In this document: one piece after another, positions 14,566-22,290 of the stretch
How positions within the stretch are numbered: position 1 is the stretch's first letter
How the letters are laid out: every line of letters starts with the position of its first letter
Assembly: GCA_016215105.1 (NCBI GenBank)
Contig: JACRLJ010000154.1
Span: 1 to 40,769, forward strand
DNA length: 40,769 bases
Source: Candidatus Hydrogenedentota bacterium
GTDB lineage: Bacteria > Hydrogenedentota > Hydrogenedentia > Hydrogenedentales > SLHB01
Direction of reading: 5' to 3'
Position numbers and translations under genes: made by a program
The notes under the pieces: generated by a model
The model's database searches: none
What the model was told of the DNA's origin: nothing
Seen by the model: the letters and a program-made list of their open reading frames with translations, nothing else

Positions 14566-16740
14566 ATGAAGTCCCAAAACGAAGGCGCAGCGCCGTCACC
14601 CACCCCCGATTCCGACACTGCCAAACCGCGGCGGCCCCGCGGTTGCGGCGGCATTTTCCTGTTCTTCATGGTGTTCATCGGCGCTCTGTGGGGGATGTCG
14701 CTCGGCGGCTTTGTCGCGCTGCTGGATCGCACCCAAACGACCATCGAGGGGCTGGACGAATGGCGCCCAAAGGTCGGCAGCAAAGTCTATTCGGACGATG
14801 GCGAAGTGCTTGCGGAGTTCACCACCAGTAATCGCCAGTTGGTGCCATTGAGCGAGATTCCGCTGAACCTGCAAAAAGCCTTTCTGGCGCGTGAGGACCA
14901 AACCTTCTACGAGCACAAAGGTGTCCGACCGGACGCCATCCTCAGCGCCATGTGGTACATCGCGCGCACCGGAAAAGTGCGCGGGGCCAGCACCATCACC
15001 ATGCAGTTGGTCCGCAACGTGGACGTGCCCGGCTTTCCCGACAAGACCCAGACCATGAAGCGCAAAGTCCTTGAAGCGCTGGTTGCGCTTCAGGTCGAGC
15101 GCGAGTTCACCAAGGACGAGATACTCGAGCTCTACCTCAACCAGATCTTCCTCGGGGTGAGCGCGAACGGCGTCGAGGCCGCGTCACAACAATACTTTGG
15201 CAAGAGTTGCCGAGACCTGACCCTCAGCGAATGCGCGCTCCTCGCGGGCATTACCAAGTCCCCCAATTCCTTCGAGCCGTTCAGCAATCCCGAAGGCGCC
15301 CGGCAACAGCGCGACACCGTGCTGGATTCGATGCTCGAGTACGGCTTCATCACCCAAGCCGATCACGACACCGCCGTGGCGGTTCCCATGGACAAGCTGG
15401 TCTTGTCCAAAGAGGAACGGAAAGCGCAGGCCAAGAAGACCGGCCGCCATTGGGTCCCGGGAACGACGTTAGCGCCGTACTTCGTGGAGGAAGTGCGCCA
15501 GCAAATACTGAACAAACGTTCGAAAGATGAAGTCTTCGAAGGCGGCCTGGCCATTTACACCACCCTCGACATGCGCCTCCAGCGCGCCGCCGAGGACGCG
15601 CTGCTCACCGCGCTCGATGAATTCGACGCCAAGAAGCTCGAATCCCTGAAGAAGCAAGGGCACGAGTCCGAGTTCGTTCCCGTGACCGGCGCCCTCATCT
15701 GCCTCGACAACCGCCCCGGAATGGAGGGCTACGTGCGCGCCATGGTCGGCGGCCGCGATTTCACCAAGCAGAAGTTCAACAACGTTACCCAAGCCAAACG
15801 CCAGCCGGGCTCGAGCATCAAGCCGTTCGTATGGGCCACCGCCATCGACAACGGAATGACCGCGTCGGACATCATCGTGGACGAACCCTTCGAGCAAGTC
15901 GTCGGCACATCGGTATACCGGCCACAGAACTTCGATGGCAAGTTCTCCGGACCCGTTACGCTACGCACCGCTTTGGAGCGATCCATAAACATCGTCTCGA
16001 TAAAACTCGTCCGGAAATTCACGCTGCCCTTGGTTCGCTCGTACGTGCAGCGTTGCGGCATCACATCGGATATCGGTGACGACGTCGGTCTCACCATCGC
16101 CTTGGGCTCGCCCGTGGTCACACCACTGGACCACTGTATTGCGTACTCGACTTTCGCTAAAGGGGGAACGCTGGTACGTCAAAGCATGGTTCGAGAGATC
16201 CGTGAACGCGACGGATTTGTCGTCTACACCAACCAGATTCAGAAGAAGCCCGACGTTCTGAAACCCGAACTCGCCTACGTGATGACCTATCTCATGCAGG
16301 GCGTCGCAACGTATGGCACGGGCGCCTACTCCGCCAAACTCGGCCGGCCTCGCGCGGGCAAGACCGGCACCAGCAACGACGCCAAGGACGTGTGGTTCTG
16401 CGGGTTCACGCCCGACTACACGTGCGTGGTCTGGATTGGATACAAAGACAACCGTTCCCTGGGCCGCGGCGCCGATTATACCGGCGGACGCATGGCGTGC
16501 CCGGTGTGGACGGCGTTCATGACCCAAGCCGAAGAAGGGCTTCCTGTCCGTGACTTCGTGGCGCCGGAGAAGGTGAAGTTCTATAACGTAGACAAGTCCT
16601 CGGGCGTGGCGGGCGGCAAGTTCTCAGAAGCGTTCATCGCCGGTACCGCGCCACCCGAAGTCCAGCACATTCCCGAGTACGAAGAAAGGGAAAGCCTCGA
16701 GATGCTCGACGAGTCCCCCGACCAAATGAATCCCCAGTAG
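14566..16740 (+). CDS. bifunctional penicillin-binding protein 1A (class A)
   Basis: Synthesises peptidoglycan: glycan polymerisation from lipid II plus peptide cross-linking, anchored in the inner membrane and acting in the periplasm. The 724-residue protein has a Pro-rich cytoplasmic start and one membrane segment (about 29-53). The GT51 domain contains AREDQTFYEHKG with catalytic Glu110 and GASTITMQLVRN. The transpeptidase domain contains SSIK with nucleophile Ser416, SIN at 473-475 and KTGT at 599-602. All motifs are intact. The ATG at 14566 is chosen because it precedes the basic/membrane start; GGAG is very close (two bases), so initiation may be weak. Upstream in-frame sequence runs through a repeat. 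It is convergent with lexA, 13 bases apart. Confidence 0.95.
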   Translation: MKSQNEGAAPSPTPDSDTAKPRRPRGCGGIFLFFMVFIGALWGMSLGGFVALLDRTQTTIEGLDEWRPKVGSKVYSDDGEVLAEFTTSNRQLVPLSEIPLNLQKAFLAREDQTFYEHKGVRPDAILSAMWYIARTGKVRGASTITMQLVRNVDVPGFPDKTQTMKRKVLEALVALQVEREFTKDEILELYLNQIFLGVSANGVEAASQQYFGKSCRDLTLSECALLAGITKSPNSFEPFSNPEGARQQRDTVLDSMLEYGFITQADHDTAVAVPMDKLVLSKEERKAQAKKTGRHWVPGTTLAPYFVEEVRQQILNKRSKDEVFEGGLAIYTTLDMRLQRAAEDALLTALDEFDAKKLESLKKQGHESEFVPVTGALICLDNRPGMEGYVRAMVGGRDFTKQKFNNVTQAKRQPGSSIKPFVWATAIDNGMTASDIIVDEPFEQVVGTSVYRPQNFDGKFSGPVTLRTALERSINIVSIKLVRKFTLPLVRSYVQRCGITSDIGDDVGLTIALGSPVVTPLDHCIAYSTFAKGGTLVRQSMVREIRERDGFVVYTNQIQKKPDVLKPELAYVMTYLMQGVATYGTGAYSAKLGRPRAGKTGTSNDAKDVWFCGFTPDYTCVVWIGYKDNRSLGRGADYTGGRMACPVWTAFMTQAEEGLPVRDFVAPEKVKFYNVDKSSGVAGGKFSEAFIAGTAPPEVQHIPEYEERESLEMLDESPDQMNPQ

Positions 16741-16753
16741 TACGGCGCTGCGC

Positions 16754-17371
16754 TTACTTGATACTCCGCTGCAGGCTCACCACGACGCCCTGAATCTTCA
16801 CTGATGCCGCCGGCACAACAATCGGCTGCATGGAAGCGTTGGCGGGGCGAAGCTCGACCTTGTCACTCTGAGGATGGTAGTGCTTCACCGTGGCCTCGTC
16901 GTCAATGAGCGCGACCACGACATCGCCCTTGCGCGCCCGGCGGGTCGGATCAACGACAATCGTGTCGCCGTCCAGAATCCCGTCCTCGATCATGCTATCC
17001 CCCTGGACCCTGAGACAGAACGCGCCCGGTTTCATCAGCGCCGCCGCCACCGCCACCCGGCCCTCGATGTTCTCTTCCGCGAGAATGGGTTGGCCTGCCG
17101 CGACTCGGCCGACCATAGGCAACGCCCCGGCGATGTGCTCGTACAACCCGGCCTCGGCTTTCTCGGTAACATAGATGGACCGCGCCTTGGACGACCGCTC
17201 GATGAATCCCTTGCGCTCCAACGCCAGCAGATGATCGTTCACCCCGTTCGTCGATGCGATTCCGAAGTGGTCTCCAATCTCCGCAATGGTCGGCGGATAC
17301 CCGCCATCCCGGATACAGTCCACAATGTAATGCAGGATCGCTTCCTGCCGAACCGTCAAGCCCTTGGCCAT
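16754..17371 (-). CDS. lexA: LexA repressor
   Basis: SOS-response repressor that cleaves itself when RecA filaments form on damaged DNA. The 205-residue protein has an N-terminal winged helix (LTVRQEAILHYIVDCI, then PPTIAEIGDHFGI and NGVNDHLLALERKG) and a C-terminal peptidase domain. The cleavage site is Ala92-Gly93 in VGRVAAGQP. The catalytic Ser126 is in GDSMIEDGI and Lys163 is in ATVKHY. The ATG at 17371 has GGGAG upstream. The recognition helix (PTIAEIGDHFGIASTNGVNDHL) departs from the E. coli type, fitting a different operator. A perfect palindrome over its own promoter is the likely binding site. The gene lies downstream of the YhaO/YhaN pair on the same strand, which suggests a DNA-damage theme, though hairpins separate them. 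Confidence 0.95.
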   Translation of the reverse strand: MAKGLTVRQEAILHYIVDCIRDGGYPPTIAEIGDHFGIASTNGVNDHLLALERKGFIERSSKARSIYVTEKAEAGLYEHIAGALPMVGRVAAGQPILAEENIEGRVAVAAALMKPGAFCLRVQGDSMIEDGILDGDTIVVDPTRRARKGDVVVALIDDEATVKHYHPQSDKVELRPANASMQPIVVPAASVKIQGVVVSLQRSIK

Positions 17372-17392
17372 AATCCGCTCTCCCGAAAAGGT

Positions 17393-17408
17393 CTGAAATA
17401 CTTTTCAG
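17393..17408 (-). promoter_or_regulatory. lexA: candidate LexA operator (CTGAAA-N4-TTTCAG)
   Basis: Perfect 6-bp inverted repeat CTGAAA / TTTCAG with a 4-base centre, 21 bases upstream of the lexA start. It lies just downstream of the -10 region of a likely promoter, where an autorepressor would be expected to bind. It resembles neither the E. coli CTGT-N8-ACAG nor the Bacillus GAAC-N4-GTTC box exactly, though it keeps the CTG...CAG ends with N10. Confidence 0.6.
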
Positions 17409-17411
17409 GTA

Positions 17412-17441
17412 TATTCAACCATCCTTTGGGCGCTTTGTCAA
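17412..17441 (-). promoter_or_regulatory. candidate lexA promoter
   Basis: Perfect -35 TTGACA at 17441-17436 on the minus strand. A weak -10, TGAATA at 17417-17412, gives an 18-base spacer. Transcription would start near 17405, inside the palindromic operator candidate. The -35 is strong and the -10 uncertain. Confidence 0.55.
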
Positions 17442-17497
17442 GCCCCAATTGAGCCCCACAATCCGCGCGTAAGGGTTGCGTTGGTCCGGCGCTCTTG

Positions 17498-17582
17498 TGG
17501 CTTGGCCTTCCAGGCCAAGGTTCTTGGGCAAGATGCCCAAGCCACATTCGGACTCGTTCCCAAAGTTGCACTTGGGAACGAG
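17498..17582. repeat. cluster of three perfect hairpins (two-hairpin element plus GTTCCC palindrome)
   Basis: Hairpin 1: CTTGGCCT (17501-17508) TCC AGGCCAAG (17512-17519). Hairpin 2: CTTGGGCA (17523-17530) AGA TGCCCAAG (17534-17541). The outer bases GTGGCTTGG and CCAAGCCAC can also pair. Hairpin 3: CTCGTTCCCAA (17553-17563) / TTGGGAACGAG (17572-17582), a relative of the palindrome in the 70-bp array. Hairpins 1 and 2 have the same loops as the element at 30305-30357 with different stems. They lie between the yhaN-like stop and lexA and may end transcription from upstream. Confidence 0.8.
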
Positions 17583-17617
17583 GGCTGTGCGAGGTGAACG
17601 AACGATCACCAAGACGC

Positions 17618-20600
17618 TTACAGTTGCAGAATTGGCGCGCCGGTGGCCTCGGCGGCGCGGGCGACGTCATCGCGGCAAGTGAAGACGAGAATCTGCGTCG
17701 TTTCGCCGATGCGGGCGAGAAGGCGTAGCGCCCGTTCGAGCCGCGCGTCGTCGTAGTTCGCGAACGGGTCGTCGAGCAACATGGGAATCGTTTCGGCGTT
17801 TTCGCTCAAACACTGCACCAGGGACAGACGCAGCGCAAGATAGATCTGATCCACGGTTCCCTGGCTGAGACGCCGCTCGGGATTCTCGTCCATGTGTTGG
17901 TTGTGCGGGATTCGGACGCTGATCCGCATGTCGCGGCTTAGGAGCAGCTCGCGGTACGCGCCCCCGGTGATCTCGTCGAGATGCTGGCTGGCCAACGCTG
18001 CGAGCCGCGGCGCTATGCGCGCATGCCGGCCGCGCGCAACGTCCTCAACGATAGCCGCCGCATACGCCGCCGCGTCCAGCTCCAACTCGAGCTGCGCCAC
18101 GCGGGCGGCGACCTCCGCGCGCTCCTCTTCAATCTCGCTGATGGCGCGAACGCCCGCGGAACGCTGCGTCAACGCAATCTCGATTTCGTGCATCTCCTGG
18201 CGGCGGGCCTCGAGCGACTCGTTGACCGCGCCTATGGACGTCTTGAGTTCGGCGGCGGAACGCTCCGGTTCCGCGCCCTCCACGTCGGCGGAATTCACGA
18301 CCTCTCGAAGGTTCTCGATGGTGTCGTCCCGCAGGACAAGCGCCAACTTCTCGCGCAGTTCGGTCCGCTCGTCCCACGCCTGACGATACAATTCCGCCCG
18401 ATCAGCAAGCTCGTGCCACTGCTCCGGAGTCTCAGCTCCCGCCGCGCGCAGATAGCGCGTCAGCACTTCCTCCTGCTTGGCCAAGTCCTTTTCTTCCGCT
18501 TCCAGACGCCGATCCAGGGCAACGGCCTTTTCCTGCAAGACCTCGATTCGGCCGCGCTTCTGTTTCTGTTGGGCCGTGCGCAGGCGGTAGGCGCGCAACG
18601 CGCTCAACGCGCCGGTATGCTTGCACTCATCCGCGAATCCGTTCTCGCGCATCACGCGGCGCACTTCCAGCGAGAGCTCGCGCTCCGCCTTCAACCGCGT
18701 CTCGAGTTCCCGATTCAACTTGTCACATTCAGACCGGAAGAACGCCCCTTGCTCCTTACTCTCGTTGACGCGCCGTTTCGCATCGCGAAACTCCTGGTAG
18801 CGGGACATCGCGCGGCCGGCCGCGTCCGGTACTTGCGCGGGATCGGTAATTTCCTCGCCGACGGTAACCAGCGTCTCGCGTAAACGCAAAATGAACTGCG
18901 TGAAATGATGCTCTTCTTCTACCGTCTTTTGTTTCTGCTCGGCAAGCGCTTCCCGGCGCGCCGCCAGATCCGCCAACCCCTCGCGATACCGGTCGTACTG
19001 CGCCTCGAGCTCGCGAATCGTCACGCAGCCCGCATCGAGCATCAACTGTTCCATCCGGACCCTGCGCGCGGTGTCCTCCTCGCGAAGTGTGACAATCTTG
19101 GCCTCAGCGGCCGCGATTTGCGCGGCCGCGCGCGTTGCGGAGATTCGGTTCGCGGCGGTCATCACGGCGAAATAAATGGCCGCCACCGCCGAAAGTCCCG
19201 CAGGAATTAAGACCGCCGGCTTCGACCAATAATGCGCGACCCCGGCGAAAAGTATCACACCGACCGCGCTGAGAAGCATGAGTAGGAGAGACTCACGCGT
19301 CAGTCCGCTGTTCTCCTCGCGCGCGTTCTTGTTCCCCTCGATGCCGCTCGTGAGTGAGGACATCTGTTCATCAAACACGCGCGACGACAGTTCGTAGTCC
19401 CGCGCTTCATTCATAAAATCGTTGCGATCGCCAAAAAGCCGCCTCGGGGCAGCCAGTTCGGCGTCCTTCCGAGCCGCCTCGTCGAGCAGCCTTCCAAGCT
19501 TGGCCTGCTCCTCATCGTAATTCTTCAGCGTGACGCGATACGAACTGGCCAAGCCGCTGAGCCACTCGATAGGATCGGGAGGCAGCTTGCTGAAGTCCGG
19601 GAGCGCGGCCAAGTCGACTTGGGCCGTTTCGAGCCGCTTTTCCGCAGTCGCAAGCGCGCCCTGGGATTCCTCGAGCCGCTGGTGAAGCACTTGAATGCGC
19701 GACTCCAACTCGGTAAGCCGGCTCTCCGTTGACTCCGCAATCTCACTGCGCTCTTCGATTGCCGCCGGCCCCAACCGCTCGAGTTCGGCCTCGATCTGTT
19801 TCTGCAGCTCCGCGCGCTCGGCCTCTGAGCGTTGGACGGCTGCGCGGGCGGTGGCCGCCACGTTCTCAGACCGCTGGAAATCATGCTGCTGTTCGAGCGG
19901 AAACTCGCGCGCGTCACCCAACCCAAAACACCGGGCAGTCGCCTGCTGAATCTGGTTCTCGAGCGTTTCCGCCTCGCGCAATCGCTGAGCCCGGTCGTGG
20001 GCGCCCAGCGAATCCATCTCTTTCTCGAGCGCCGCGCGTTCCGCCGCCAACCCTTTGACTTCATCCCGGAGGTCGTGCTGGCGCCGCGTAGAGGCCTCGA
20101 GTTCTCCGTGAAGCGTCCGCGCGGCATCGAGTTCGCGGTCCAGCTCAGCCAACCGGGCCCGAGCGGACGGCAGCGGCCGGGTTCGCGCAGTGGGCCGGCC
20201 GATTTCGGCGGCATAGGCTTCGATACTCTCCAGCGCGGCCTCGGCCGAGTGCTCCTCCTCGCCAGAATCCGCCAGGGAGAGTAGTCTCTCGCGAATCTGC
20301 GCGAGTGCGTCGTCATCGCCAAGTCCATCGAGCGTCATGTGGCTGATGGTCGCGGTACTAAGGAACACGCTCTTGGTAAGCCCGAGGTGCGCATCCGCGA
20401 AAGTGGACTCACGATTCCGCAATTTCGGAAAGTCGTGCGTGATCTCTCTCGCGTTGGTTCGGTCAAAGACCTGGATGGATTCCCGCTTGCGGTCGAAACT
20501 GCGACTGATCTCGATTTCACGCCCGTCGTCGAGGTGATACAGCAAACGGCCCCCATAGGCTTCGACGTTGGCCCACGGGCGGCGCAACTCGTGCGTCTCG

Positions 20601-20779
20601 TCATAGACCCGTTGGCTGTCGCTGCGCTTCTGACCGTACAGCATATCCGCGATGAACCCGCGCAGCGTGGTCTTGCCTTGCTCATTCGGCCCGACGATAA
20701 GCTGAAGGCCGGGATGCAACGCGACCTCCCGTTGCGCAAAGCGTCCGTACCCGTCGAGCCAAAGCTTGCCTAGCCGCAC
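17618..20779 (-). CDS. YhaN-like (SbcC/Rad50-type) AAA ATPase with central membrane hairpin
   Basis: Large ATPase of 1053 residues, partner of the metallophosphoesterase encoded just upstream; together they form an SbcCD/YhaNO-type DNA end-processing machine. N-terminal Walker A is IVGPNEQGKTT (28-38). Long coiled-coil arms cover about 200-490 and 560-940. Between them, instead of a zinc hook, lie two membrane segments (about 497-516 and 521-541: SLLLMLLSAVGVILFAGVAH and VLIPAGLSAVAAIYFAV), a feature of the YhaN branch. The C-terminal lobe has the ABC signature LSQGTVDQIYLALRLSL from 971 and Walker B PMLLDDPFANYDD around 999-1011. The start is GTG at 20779, three bases after the stop of the upstream gene, so translation is coupled. 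The membrane hairpin suggests action at the cell membrane. Confidence 0.88.
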   Translation of the reverse strand: MRLGKLWLDGYGRFAQREVALHPGLQLIVGPNEQGKTTLRGFIADMLYGQKRSDSQRVYDETHELRRPWANVEAYGGRLLYHLDDGREIEISRSFDRKRESIQVFDRTNAREITHDFPKLRNRESTFADAHLGLTKSVFLSTATISHMTLDGLGDDDALAQIRERLLSLADSGEEEHSAEAALESIEAYAAEIGRPTARTRPLPSARARLAELDRELDAARTLHGELEASTRRQHDLRDEVKGLAAERAALEKEMDSLGAHDRAQRLREAETLENQIQQATARCFGLGDAREFPLEQQHDFQRSENVAATARAAVQRSEAERAELQKQIEAELERLGPAAIEERSEIAESTESRLTELESRIQVLHQRLEESQGALATAEKRLETAQVDLAALPDFSKLPPDPIEWLSGLASSYRVTLKNYDEEQAKLGRLLDEAARKDAELAAPRRLFGDRNDFMNEARDYELSSRVFDEQMSSLTSGIEGNKNAREENSGLTRESLLLMLLSAVGVILFAGVAHYWSKPAVLIPAGLSAVAAIYFAVMTAANRISATRAAAQIAAAEAKIVTLREEDTARRVRMEQLMLDAGCVTIRELEAQYDRYREGLADLAARREALAEQKQKTVEEEHHFTQFILRLRETLVTVGEEITDPAQVPDAAGRAMSRYQEFRDAKRRVNESKEQGAFFRSECDKLNRELETRLKAERELSLEVRRVMRENGFADECKHTGALSALRAYRLRTAQQKQKRGRIEVLQEKAVALDRRLEAEEKDLAKQEEVLTRYLRAAGAETPEQWHELADRAELYRQAWDERTELREKLALVLRDDTIENLREVVNSADVEGAEPERSAAELKTSIGAVNESLEARRQEMHEIEIALTQRSAGVRAISEIEEERAEVAARVAQLELELDAAAYAAAIVEDVARGRHARIAPRLAALASQHLDEITGGAYRELLLSRDMRISVRIPHNQHMDENPERRLSQGTVDQIYLALRLSLVQCLSENAETIPMLLDDPFANYDDARLERALRLLARIGETTQILVFTCRDDVARAAEATGAPILQL

Positions 20780-20782
20780 GCG

Positions 20783-21931
20783 CTATCCCCTTTCCGCGCC
20801 GCGAACGGCTAGCGCTTGTCCTCGATACGCCGCGATACCGATAGCCCGGGCCCGCTCGAGCATCTCGCGGCGGCGCGCGTCCGCGGTGTCGCGAAGCTCG
20901 TTGGTAAGCGCATCAACAAACGCCCCCAGACTGGTATTCTCGCGGGCCAGCGCTTCGATATCTTCGCGCGGCACGGTTGCGTCCACAAGGTCCAGGAATT
21001 CGTACTCCGCCGCGACAGCGTCGTACGCCGCGTTGAACTCATTGCGCAGCGAATCCTCGCACGCGCCGGTCAGGGTGATGCGCGTGACTTGCGGTAAGCC
21101 CCCGTCGCGCGGCAGCGCCCGAACGGCATTTACCAAGTCCTGCGCGCTCGCAAACGCCGCGCAGTCAATGCTGTGCGCAGCGTATACCGCCCGGGACGAT
21201 GCTACCGGCGTAACGAGCGCGGTCCGTTCGTCAATATCGGCTTCGAGGTAGTAGTGAATGCCGGTCTCGCCAAAACTGTGGCCTTCCGGCGCGCCCGAGT
21301 AATAGATGAGCGTCGTGAAATCGCCCGTAAGCTGCCGTAACCCGTGGTAGTGACCCAGCGCCAGATACGCGAGTCCGTCGGGCGCGGCGTCCTCGGCGCG
21401 GAACGGCGCGTACGCGGTTTTTCCAGACGGAATGAAACTGTTTTCCGACCCGTGCGCCACCGCAACGTGCAGCCGGCCATCCTGCGGTACGGCCAGCGCG
21501 CCGAACGGGTTTACCGAGATATCTGGACCATCAAACGCGAATCCGTGTACCGTCAATGGCGCGTTGTCGAGCGCGTGCGGCGTCCACTTCGGGCTGGAAA
21601 AGATCACCACGTTGTCCGGCCACGCCATCGTGGCGTAAGGCGAATCCGGCATGTAGGGATCGTGGTTTCCAGGCGCAATGAAGACTGGCACATGGGAGAT
21701 GGATGCGAATTCACCGCGCAGAAACGCGAGCGTATCGAGGCTCACGCGATCGTGCTCGAACAAATCGCCCACGATTAACAAGGCATCCGCCGGCCACTCG
21801 CCCGCGCGCCGCACAATCTGCTGGAAAACGTCCCGCAGGCCTTGCCGCCGCCGCGCGCCGAAGCGGACGGGTAACCCCGCGGCCGCATAGGACGCGTCAA
21901 GATGAATGTCCGCTGTGTGAATCAATCGCAT
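20783..21931 (-). CDS. YhaO-like (SbcD/Mre11-type) metallophosphoesterase, DNA repair nuclease
   Basis: Putative Mn-dependent DNA nuclease of 382 residues. Phosphoesterase motifs in order are: HTADIHLD (Asp8, His10), VGDLFEHD (Asp56), APGNHD (Asn89, His90), VAHGSEN and LALGHYHG. A C-terminal helical part follows the catalytic core, as in YhaO. The start at 21931 is chosen because beta-strand 1 (MRLIHTADIHLD) normally begins these proteins; a longer frame runs upstream through REP-like copy 5 and is unlikely. No strong ribosome site is visible, so an ATG at 21988 remains possible. The gene is followed after three bases by its ATPase partner. Both may be under the same promoter, upstream among the repeats. 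Confidence 0.88.
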   Translation of the reverse strand: MRLIHTADIHLDASYAAAGLPVRFGARRRQGLRDVFQQIVRRAGEWPADALLIVGDLFEHDRVSLDTLAFLRGEFASISHVPVFIAPGNHDPYMPDSPYATMAWPDNVVIFSSPKWTPHALDNAPLTVHGFAFDGPDISVNPFGALAVPQDGRLHVAVAHGSENSFIPSGKTAYAPFRAEDAAPDGLAYLALGHYHGLRQLTGDFTTLIYYSGAPEGHSFGETGIHYYLEADIDERTALVTPVASSRAVYAAHSIDCAAFASAQDLVNAVRALPRDGGLPQVTRITLTGACEDSLRNEFNAAYDAVAAEYEFLDLVDATVPREDIEALARENTSLGAFVDALTNELRDTADARRREMLERARAIGIAAYRGQALAVRGAERG

Positions 21932-22049
21932 TGTATCTGGGACTGCACCGGCGTCGCGTGGATACGTTTCTCTTCCATTGTCAGGCATAGGGTAGCACGA
22001 CTTGAAAGGATTTGGAAAGCGGCGCCGCGCGGATGCGATGGCCGCGCCC

Positions 22050-22091
22050 AAAGTAGACGCGGCGGCTCGCCGCGTCAGCCGGAGGGCAATA
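22050..22091 (+). repeat. REP-like palindromic repeat, copy 5
   Basis: Core GACGCG (22056-22061), spacer GCGGCTCGC, CGCGTC (22071-22076). It lies upstream of the nuclease-ATPase pair and faces copy 6 in inverted orientation 127 bases away. Confidence 0.78.
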
Positions 22092-22190
22092 ATCTCGTCA
22101 GCGCCACTCGCCTGCCCAGGACACACGCACGCCTGGACTGTTCCTGTTGGTCAATGCGCCCAGGATAGACTTCATCACGGGCCAGATCGT

Positions 22191-22235
22191 TGGCGCCCGG
22201 CTGACGCGGCGAGACGGCGCGTCCACTCTGGGCGA
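22191..22235 (-). repeat. REP-like palindromic repeat, copy 6 (opposite orientation)
   Basis: On the minus strand the core is GACGCG (22223-22218), CCGTCTCGC, CGCGTC (22208-22203), identical to copies 2 and 4, with the same AGTGGAC and AGCCGG flanks. Copies 5 and 6 form an inverted pair, the arrangement typical of REP doublets or BIME-like units. Confidence 0.8.
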
Positions 22236-22290
22236 ACTTGGCTTGACTGGCTGCGGGCGCTCGCGCCGATATTCCGTCAACCGCAGCCCG

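Noticed and set aside
21932-22126. N-terminal extension of the YhaO-like nuclease
   Set aside because: It runs through REP-like copy 5; the conserved first strand begins at 21931.
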